From contig CAZSRK010000003.1 of the NCBI GenBank assembly GCA_964609305.1, positions 1-64,000 on the forward strand: a DNA stretch of 64,000 bases, read 5' to 3'. Made by a program: the position numbers and the translations under genes. Positions 32,598-39,458 of this stretch are shown here, in pieces. This stretch comes from CAKSXP01 sp964609305. Its GTDB lineage: Bacteria > Bacillota > Clostridia > Oscillospirales > Oscillospiraceae. How positions within the stretch are numbered: position 1 is the first letter of the stretch; every line of letters begins with the position of its first letter. The notes below the pieces were generated by a model that was given only the letters and a program-made list of their open reading frames with translations, was not told the DNA's origin and did not search any database.

Positions 32598-34277
32598 TTA
32601 CAGGAGCGAGGAGAGGACCTTGACGCTCTCGGCGCGCGTTATATTCGAGCGCGGCCGGAAAGAGCCGTCCTCGTATCCGGAGAGGATCCCGGCCTGTGCC
32701 AGCGCTTCCACCGCGGAGGAGGCCCAGTCGGCTACATCGGTGCTGTCGGTGAAATGCGTCTGCGTACCGTCGGACTCAAGCTCCAGCAGGTCTGCGATTA
32801 TAACGGCAGCCTCCTGCCTTGTTATCTGGCTGTCTGGCCGGAAAGAGCCGTCCTCATAGCCGTTTATCACACCGGCGGCAGCCAGCGCGAGTATTTCGTT
32901 TTCAGCCCAGTGCCCTGCGATATCGCTAAAGACAGCCTCGGTACTCCCCGGTGCGGTAAGGCCGCATATCCTGGCGGCGATCACGGCAAACTCTGCCCTT
33001 GTTATGGAGTTGTTGGGCCGGAAAGTACCGTCGTCATAGCCGGAAAGCAGCCCGGCTTCGGAAAAAGCATTTATCTGCGACTCGGCCCAGTGCCCTGCAA
33101 TGTCGCGGAAGGAGGGAGGCTCCGCGTCAGAGACAGCCAGCGTCTGCGTGAACTGCCGCACCGTGCCGTCGGCACAGGAAAACGACAGAGACAGCTCCGC
33201 GCTCTCGGCGCCAATGTATGACTCGTCAAGATTCACAACGGACGAAAGGACCGTACCGTTTTGAACTGTCTGGTTAAAAGTGCCTATTGTCTGCCCATCC
33301 AGAGAGAGAGTAAAGGTACCGGAAAACGGCGTTGAAACGCCGGAAAACACCGCCGAGACCGTGACATCGCCGCCGACACGCAGTTCGCCCGAGCTTGAGA
33401 GAGTGACCTGGGCCGAGGCTTTGGCTTCGTCGCGCAGAGCTATCTGCTCAAAGCCGTAGTCGAGCAGTTTCTGCGAATCGGTGTGCCTTGTCACGGTGCT
33501 GGAAGAGTTCATAACGACCGTTATCACGCGCCTCCCATTGCGCACGGCTGTGGCCGAAAGGCAGTAGCCGGAGGCGGTGATGGTGCCGGTCTTAAAGCCG
33601 TCTGCACCCTCATAGTAATAGGTGGATAGCAGCTTGTTGGTGTTGGAATAGGTAACTCCGTTATACTGCACGGAGGTCAGCGAGGTGTAGTTTAGGATAT
33701 CCGGATACTCACGGATAAAGGTGCTTATCAGCAGTGCGACGGAGCGTGCCGTTACGTAATGTACTCTGGCTCCGTGGCAGTTTTCATAGTTTGCGTCTAT
33801 ACCCAGTTCGTCAGCCGTCTGATTCATACGCGCGACGAATTCGGCCTCTGAACCGCTTATGTTCTCCGCCGCAACTATGCAGCAGGCGCTGGCGCTAGGC
33901 ACCATGATAAGCCCGAGAAGCTCCCCGACAGTTATGGTGCTGCCGTAGAGGGGCACGGCAGTGGGATAGCTGCTGTCATAAGAGATGCTTCTTGCATTAT
34001 CGCTTATGTAAAATTCGGTGTCCTTGGTTATGTTTCCGGCGGCCAGCTCCCGATAGATTATGTACGCCGTCATTATCTTCGTCATGCTCGCCGGCACTCG
34101 CATCGTGTCGGCGTCCTTTGTGTAAAGGAACTCACCAGTGTCATAATCCAGGACCACGGCGGCGGAGGCAGTTACCGACGGCTCGCCCACAGCCAGTGCG
34201 GGCACTGACAGCGAAGCGAGAAGTACGATACTGAGAAGCGCGGCCCACGCCCTTGTTTTTATCCTATGTGATCTCAT
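32598..34277 (-). CDS. D-alanyl-D-alanine carboxypeptidase with three SLH domains
   Basis: The 559-residue exported protein has a signal peptide (residues 1-30, cut after VPALA), a penicillin-binding S11 peptidase domain (about 35-285), a beta-rich domain (about 290-375) and three SLH repeats (about 385-559: IAGHWAESQINAFSEAGLL, IAGHWAENEILALAAAGVI, ADWASSAVEALAQAGIL). The catalytic SMTK (Ser-x-x-Lys) and the late KTG triad are intact. The middle SxN motif is replaced: VPSASACCIVA stands where relatives have SAN or SGN. The start ATG 34277 fits the signal peptide and AAAGGA. It should trim peptidoglycan pentapeptides while held in the wall by SLH; sporulation-type DacF proteins are close relatives. 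Confidence 0.9.
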   Translation of the reverse strand: MRSHRIKTRAWAALLSIVLLASLSVPALAVGEPSVTASAAVVLDYDTGEFLYTKDADTMRVPASMTKIMTAYIIYRELAAGNITKDTEFYISDNARSISYDSSYPTAVPLYGSTITVGELLGLIMVPSASACCIVAAENISGSEAEFVARMNQTADELGIDANYENCHGARVHYVTARSVALLISTFIREYPDILNYTSLTSVQYNGVTYSNTNKLLSTYYYEGADGFKTGTITASGYCLSATAVRNGRRVITVVMNSSSTVTRHTDSQKLLDYGFEQIALRDEAKASAQVTLSSSGELRVGGDVTVSAVFSGVSTPFSGTFTLSLDGQTIGTFNQTVQNGTVLSSVVNLDESYIGAESAELSLSFSCADGTVRQFTQTLAVSDAEPPSFRDIAGHWAESQINAFSEAGLLSGYDDGTFRPNNSITRAEFAVIAARICGLTAPGSTEAVFSDIAGHWAENEILALAAAGVINGYEDGSFRPDSQITRQEAAVIIADLLELESDGTQTHFTDSTDVADWASSAVEALAQAGILSGYEDGSFRPRSNITRAESVKVLSSLL

Positions 34278-34490
34278 GTCATGTTTTTTCCTTTCCCGCT
34301 TCCGCTTTCCGTCATGCGTCGGCGATGATTTGTTATGTTTATAATAATAGCACGTCATGGATATCAATTCAAGATGTTACTGTATTGTGGAAAAAAATAA
34401 AGCCCGTCCCGTACGGAGAGGCTTTGCAACCTCAACGCGCCGTGCTATAATGAAGCGGAAATACAGCCGCGGCCGGAAAGGAGATCGGAT

Positions 34491-35334
34491 ATGAAGAGAC
34501 GGACAGAGCCTCTGGACATGTCCCCTGTGGAGCTTCGCGATAGCACGCAGCCCGGCGGGCTTGAGCACAACAGACGGATGATAGCTGAGAGCAACCTGCC
34601 GGACGGAAAGCTTCCGGAGGGGATCAGCATCGAGTGGGAGGTGTCTGGCGGCGTGCGCACGGCGCATATGATAAAGGATGGCTCGCACAGAGGAAAGGCT
34701 GTTTTCCATATTCACGGGGGCGCTTGGACAATGGGCGTGCCCTGTACCGGGCAGAGGGCCTTTGTTGAGCTCATGGATGAGGTAAATGTCGATATTTATT
34801 CCGTGGATTATCGTCTTGCCCCTGAGCATCCTTATCCGGCCGCGCTGGAAGACTGCATATCTGTATATAAGTCATTGCTCGAAAAGGGATATAGTTCGGA
34901 TAATATTGTCGCCGTAGGAGAGTCAGCGGGCGGAAATCTCTGCCTTGCAATGACGCTGTATCTGAAGGACAACGGGCTGCCGCTGCCGGGAGGGCTGGTT
35001 TTGATTTCCCCTGTGGCTGAGGTGCGCTCCCCGCCGCAGGGCGAGGCTGCCATGTACGTTGGCTCCGCCGACTGCGGGCATCCCTATATCTCGCCCGTCA
35101 ACGGGGATTTTCACGGCTTCCCGCCTGTGCTCCTGCAATTTGGGGGCAGCGAGTTCCTTCAAGCGCGATGGGGCGGAGCTTTGCTTTAAGCTCATGCGCG
35201 CAGGCGTCGATACGCTGGCGCATGCCAGGGAGTTCATGCCGCATGTATTCGTGCTGATGCAGAGCGCTGTGCCGGAGGCAGAACCTGCCCGGCGCGAGAT
35301 AGAGGGATTTGTAAAGAGGATACTTGAGATATAA
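34491..35334 (+). pseudogene. Alpha/beta-hydrolase (HSL-type esterase), frameshifted
   Basis: The first frame (ATG 34491, AAAGGAG upstream) has the oxyanion motif HIHGGAW, YRLAPEHPYPAALED and the nucleophile elbow GESAGGN of hormone-sensitive-lipase esterases. It runs out after GGSEFL. The remaining lid and catalytic His region (RAGVD...EFMPHVF) continues in another frame to TAA 35334. Skipping one base in CCTTCAAG (35157-35163) restores one protein of about 280 residues. The catalytic His is lost in the truncated form, so it should be inactive unless the shift is a sequencing error. Confidence 0.8.
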
Positions 35335-35340
35335 AATATA

Positions 35341-35376
35341 TAAAAATACGGCGCGGAACATGGCATTCCGCGCCGT
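35341..35376 (-). terminator. Terminator shared by esterase and beta-helix genes
   Basis: ACGGCGCGGAA (35348-35358) pairs with TTCCGCGCCGT (35366-35376). The minus-strand transcript then reads ATTTTTATATATTTT. Confidence 0.8.
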
Positions 35377-35396
35377 TATCATAATTATTCGGGTAC

Positions 35397-37205
35397 TCAG
35401 CAGACCTCGAGAACTATCTTGCCCGAGTATTCGCCGGCGGCGAGCTCGACGGGCTTTCCGTCGACGGTGACGGAGAGCTTTTTACCCTCAGGCGCTTTGA
35501 CAAGCGCACCCTGGGCAAGCTTCAGGCCGGTGATATAGCTGGTTCCGGTGACGGTCCAGACGCTGGCGGAGTCGAGATCGACAATGACGCCGTTGTTGAC
35601 AGTCGGGGCTGCCCACTGGCGGATATTCGACAGCTCAAGACGGTTGTCCTCGCGAATCACGGTCAGGCCGTCGCGATATGCCTGTTTTGCCGAGGAGATG
35701 ATGCCCTCGATCTTCGTATCCCTGAGCGTGAGGGCGAGGTTCTTAGGGCCTCGGTTGTCGTCCCTTTCGGCCGGCATGGAATCCGGTATCTGCGACATGG
35801 GCCGAGGGGGAAGATAGCCGACGACTGTGTCGTGGAAGTATCCCATTCCTCCGTTCGGACAGGCGTCCGTCGGCCGCAGGCTGGTCGTGGAGTTGAAGAT
35901 ATCTCCCTTGAGCTCGCAGCGGCTGATGTTCAGGTAGATGTCGTTGGCGTCGGGTTTGGACAGCTCACGTCCCTCGACATACTTGTCCTCCACGCCTACG
36001 GGAACGTAAAACTCGCTCATGGCCATGCCGCCCTCGTCGGAGTCCATAAGCTGCAGAATGACGTTGTTGCCGGCCTTCATCGTGGTGTTTTCAACGTTGA
36101 TGGTCGTGGCGGAGCCCTTGACGACAAGGCTGGACTTGCCGGTGTCGAAGTCGGAGTCCTTTATGTCGAAAATGCTGTGGTCGTCGCTCGCTACAAGGGA
36201 GCCAAAGCGCCGTCCGCGTATCTTGCTGCCGCTGATGATGGCGTGGCCCTTGCCCTCCATACCCATGAGGAATATCGGGTAGCCGTTCACGTCCACAGTG
36301 GAGTTTTCGATGGTTATATCGTTGTCGCCAATGCAGAATGTACCGTAGCCGTGTGCGCGCGGGCCGGTAAGCTCCAGCCGGCTGTTCTTAATGAACATGT
36401 GCACGCCCTCGTCCGAGCCGTCGATGGAGCAGACGCCCCAGCCGTTGGTTATCATGTCGCAGTTATCATATGTAACCGTTGCATTGTCGCACAGCTGAGC
36501 CAGTCGGTTTGTGCCGGCAAAGCCGACCTGCCAGGAGAAGCTGCCGAGCCAGTGGCTGTCGGGGCTGAGGTTTATAAGGCGGCTGTTGCGCACGGTGACG
36601 TCGCTGTCGCCGCCGGCATGGACTGCGCAGCGGGTCACGCCGGAGAAATTGAACTCGCAGTTATCGACCTCGACCTTCGACTTGCCCACAGCTGTCACGC
36701 CGCAGCCGACGCCGAGGAAGTCGTTATCCGAAAAACCCTCAAAGTCGAAGCGGCAGTTTGTAACTTTGTATTCCGAGTCGGCGACGACGACGCCGTTGAA
36801 ACTGCCCTCGGAGGTTCCGACATACAGTCCGTCGGCGCAGGTGTCGCTGACCGTGCCGTCCTGAGCGATGGCGGACACGCTCTTTCCGGCGGAGACCTTG
36901 CCGTTTTCAACGACAACAGCCGCGCCGACCGTACGGGAAATCTGGTTTGCCATCATCAGTCCGCCGGGGGGCAGCGCATAGTCGTCCGTAACACTGAGAA
37001 CCACGTCGCCCTTATATGTGCCCTTTTCAATGGGCTTTCCGATTCCGTTGACAGTCAGTGTAAGGTGCTTGCCCTCGGGCGCGCAAAGCCGCGCGTTTTC
37101 GCAGATTATAAGCTCATCAAAATGCAATGTCTCCTCTACCAGCCAGGTGCTCTGGTAAACAAGAGTGCTGTAACCTGTCGGCTTGAGAATTTTGGTCTTG
37201 TACAT
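35397..37205 (-). CDS. Large right-handed beta-helix protein of unknown function
   Basis: The 602-residue protein is built of short beta-strand repeats with inward Asn/Asp and Ser positions (KVEVDNCEFNFSG, DVTVRNSRL, DITIENSTVDVNG, TINVENTTMKAG), the pattern of parallel beta-helices found in pectate-lyase-like and adhesin proteins. There is no signal peptide, lipobox, SLH or LPXTG, so export is not evident. The ends carry the same motif, CAPEGKHLTLTVNG (near residue 42) and KAPEGKKLSVTVDG (near 575), each followed by G-x-Y-x-G-x-[IV]-V-L, like two matching caps. GGAGGGA precedes ATG 37205. It is monocistronic. Catalytic residues of a lyase were not identified. Confidence 0.7.
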   Translation of the reverse strand: MYKTKILKPTGYSTLVYQSTWLVEETLHFDELIICENARLCAPEGKHLTLTVNGIGKPIEKGTYKGDVVLSVTDDYALPPGGLMMANQISRTVGAAVVVENGKVSAGKSVSAIAQDGTVSDTCADGLYVGTSEGSFNGVVVADSEYKVTNCRFDFEGFSDNDFLGVGCGVTAVGKSKVEVDNCEFNFSGVTRCAVHAGGDSDVTVRNSRLINLSPDSHWLGSFSWQVGFAGTNRLAQLCDNATVTYDNCDMITNGWGVCSIDGSDEGVHMFIKNSRLELTGPRAHGYGTFCIGDNDITIENSTVDVNGYPIFLMGMEGKGHAIISGSKIRGRRFGSLVASDDHSIFDIKDSDFDTGKSSLVVKGSATTINVENTTMKAGNNVILQLMDSDEGGMAMSEFYVPVGVEDKYVEGRELSKPDANDIYLNISRCELKGDIFNSTTSLRPTDACPNGGMGYFHDTVVGYLPPRPMSQIPDSMPAERDDNRGPKNLALTLRDTKIEGIISSAKQAYRDGLTVIREDNRLELSNIRQWAAPTVNNGVIVDLDSASVWTVTGTSYITGLKLAQGALVKAPEGKKLSVTVDGKPVELAAGEYSGKIVLEVC

Positions 37206-37366
37206 TTGCTTCCCTCCAATTCATATATTATATTGATATTGGAATTTTACCTTAGTTTTCCGACACTTTCAAGCATGTTAGCTTTGTGACCGGTCATATT
37301 GACAGGTTATTGCGTGATTTGCACAACAGGCGGCGGCGTTGACTGCCGCTTTGCGCAATAACAGAG

Positions 37367-37400
37367 AAAACGCAGCAGGTCCACGCCGCTGCGTTTTTTG
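37367..37400. terminator. Terminator after spoIIID
   Basis: AAAACGCAGC (37367-37376) pairs with GCTGCGTTTT (37388-37397), with A and T runs on either side. Confidence 0.75.
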
Positions 37401-37409
37401 TGCGGAGGC

Positions 37410-37658
37410 TTACAGCCCCTTATATTTCCTCCGGGTCGCCGCCCCGCCGCGAAGGTGCCGCTCGGCCTTGTTCGTCTCCAGCACCTGCCTTACCTGCGTG
37501 TACAGCGTCCCGTCTATCGTTCGAAGTCTATCCGTCATATCCTTATGTACAGTGCTTTTGCTTACGCCGTATTTTTTTGCGGCTGCGCGGACGGTGGTTT
37601 TGTTCTCTATGATGTATTCCGCCAGCTCAATGGCGCGCCGTTCGATATCGGTTTTCAA
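37410..37658 (-). CDS. spoIIID: Sporulation transcriptional regulator SpoIIID
   Basis: The 82-residue DNA-binding protein controls mother-cell genes after sigma-E. Its helix-turn-helix is RAAAKKYGVSKSTVHKDMTDRL, and the conserved C-terminal RHLRGGAATRRKYK basic helix is present. The start is TTG 37658, 8 bases after GGAG; this gives the standard 80-90 residue length, whereas upstream in-frame starts add unrelated sequence. It is followed by its own terminator. Confidence 0.95.
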   Translation of the reverse strand: MKTDIERRAIELAEYIIENKTTVRAAAKKYGVSKSTVHKDMTDRLRTIDGTLYTQVRQVLETNKAERHLRGGAATRRKYKGL

Positions 37659-37736
37659 ATGCACCACTCCAAACATAATTCTGTTTGAATATATGCATGC
37701 ATGACCCGACAATATGTTTTGAGATCACTAAGTGAG

Positions 37737-37767
37737 AAAAAACGCCCTCCAGCAAAAGGACGTTTTT
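37737..37767 (-). terminator. Terminator of the EamA gene
   Basis: AAAAAACGCCC (37737-37747) pairs with GGACGTTTTT (37758-37767) with one mismatch; the minus-strand side ends GCGTTTTTTC. Confidence 0.65.
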
Positions 37768-37846
37768 ATCGCCGTATCAGAATGTAAAAAAGGCTCATCG
37801 CGTGTTTTCCCTCTGAAAGCAGTTCATGCTTTCTCTGACAGCCCGG

Positions 37847-38758
37847 CTATATATCGAGTATTCCCATTATCACGATACCGGCCACGACGGTGGTTATGGA
37901 CAGATAGTGCTTGAGCGAAAGCTTTTCCTTAAGGAATATCCGGCTCCAAAGCACAGAGGCTACGCAGTACGACGAGATTATCGGCGCTGCGAATGCGACA
38001 TGCTCGGTGTCCGCAAGCGCGTAGATATAGAAGAACTGGCCGATCGTTTCGAAGATGGCGCCGGTGTATTTTGGCGCTTCCTGACGCGGCAGGAGCTTCT
38101 GCCTCTTTATCCTAACGACATAGACAAGGCAGATGATGCCAACGACAAAAAACGTCAGCTCATAGGCCACGTTGGCCGCGTCCTCGTCGAGAGTCTCCAG
38201 AACGCGGCTGTCAGCGAAGGTGCCCAGCGCGTCGAGGAGGCAGTATATGATAGGTATGATTATTGCAACCCAGCTCTTGGCATAATGGTAGTTTGAAGCG
38301 TCCTGCCGCGCGCGGCGCAGCTCTTCATCCTCCCTGGCTTCGGTAATGCCGAGGCAGACTACGCCGATGCAGCAAAGCGCGACGGCTACCAGAGCCAGCG
38401 GGGGCGGATCGTCCCCGACGCCGACGGTTATAAGAGTCAGGACCGCCACTATGGCTCCCGAGCTGTTGCATATTGGCGAGGATATCGAAAGCTCAATATA
38501 CCTCAGCCCGAAATAGCCTATCGCCATGGAGGCTATGTACAGCATCGATACCGGCAGATATGTAAGCAGCACCGAACCTGTTATCTCAACGCCGCCGATG
38601 AAGATCTCCCAGGCTGCGTGCAGACCCATGACGATGCCCACCGCGGTAACCATCTTGAGGTGGCTGTACCTGTCTGTCGCGTCGCGGCAGCCTATCTTTG
38701 AAAAAAGGTCGGAGCCGCTCCAGCATAGAAGTGCGATCAGTGCAAACCAAAACCACAT
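37847..38758 (-). CDS. EamA-family (DMT) membrane transporter
   Basis: The 303-residue protein has ten predicted membrane segments in two homologous halves, the EamA/DMT layout. The N-terminal helix FWFALIALLCWSGSDLFSKI and the C-terminal VLWSRIFLKEKLSLKHYLSI are characteristic. ATG 38758 is the first sensible start; the open frame continues far upstream but across the divergent GNAT gene and is not used. The substrate is unknown; relatives export amino acids or metabolites. Confidence 0.85.
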   Translation of the reverse strand: MWFWFALIALLCWSGSDLFSKIGCRDATDRYSHLKMVTAVGIVMGLHAAWEIFIGGVEITGSVLLTYLPVSMLYIASMAIGYFGLRYIELSISSPICNSSGAIVAVLTLITVGVGDDPPPLALVAVALCCIGVVCLGITEAREDEELRRARQDASNYHYAKSWVAIIIPIIYCLLDALGTFADSRVLETLDEDAANVAYELTFFVVGIICLVYVVRIKRQKLLPRQEAPKYTGAIFETIGQFFYIYALADTEHVAFAAPIISSYCVASVLWSRIFLKEKLSLKHYLSITTVVAGIVIMGILDI

Positions 38759-38941
38759 TGTCCTTTTCTTCCTCTCAAATCTCTTTTTTATAAATGAACG
38801 CGACAATATTACCTGATTTTGTGCTGTTTGTAAACACAAAATATGACTGTTTCCGGTCGTAAACCCCTCTATGCCGGTATCTTGTAATGGACTTTGCGCC
38901 TCCCGCATGATAGAATATATCGGATTTAAGGAGGCGTTGGC

Positions 38942-39433
38942 ATGGTAATACGGGAAGGCAGGATCTCGGATCTTGAGCAGCTCACCGAGATATATAATTA
39001 TGAAGTCATAAACGGCGTTGCGACTCTGGATCTTCGGGAAAAAACGCTCGATGAACGACGGGAATGGTTTTTTAGCCACAACGTGGACAACCATCCTCTC
39101 ATCGTCTGTGAGACTGACGGACGCGTCGCGGGCTATGCCACGCTGTCGCCCTACCGCGAGAAGGAGGCGTACAGTTCTACGGTCGAGCTGTCTATTTACG
39201 TTGGACATGAGTTCAGGCACCGCGGGATCGCTACGCGTCTTATGGCGGAGATACTCGACATGGCCCGAAAGGATGAGCGTACGCATAATGTCGTGTCTGT
39301 AATCACCGGAGGAAACGAGGCCAGCGTCAAGCTGCACGACAAGTTTGGATTTACCTTCTGCGGCACTATACCGGAGGTAGGTGCCAAATTCGGTAGGATG
39401 CTGGACATAGATAACTTCTGCCTTATAGTATGA
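38942..39433 (+). CDS. GNAT-family N-acetyltransferase
   Basis: The 163-residue protein has the GNAT acetyl-CoA site: VELSIYVGHEFRHRGIATRLM contains the pyrophosphate loop [RQ]-x-x-G-x-[GA]. The N-terminal REGRISDLEQLTEIYN and late NEASVKLHDKFGF fit the phosphinothricin/methionine-sulfoximine acetyltransferase subfamily. The substrate is unknown. GGAGG precedes ATG 38942. The gene ends 25 bp before the CTG start of the GTPase-nuclease fusion and probably shares its mRNA. Confidence 0.88.
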   Translation: MVIREGRISDLEQLTEIYNYEVINGVATLDLREKTLDERREWFFSHNVDNHPLIVCETDGRVAGYATLSPYREKEAYSSTVELSIYVGHEFRHRGIATRLMAEILDMARKDERTHNVVSVITGGNEASVKLHDKFGFTFCGTIPEVGAKFGRMLDIDNFCLIV

Positions 39434-39458
39434 ACTTCCTGAAAGGAGGCGGCCGGTT

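Noticed and set aside
35832..37289. A 485-codon open frame opposite the beta-helix gene
   Set aside because: It mirrors the codon pattern of the real minus-strand gene, lacks a ribosome site and encodes a low-complexity Val/Ala/Gly sequence with no family match.
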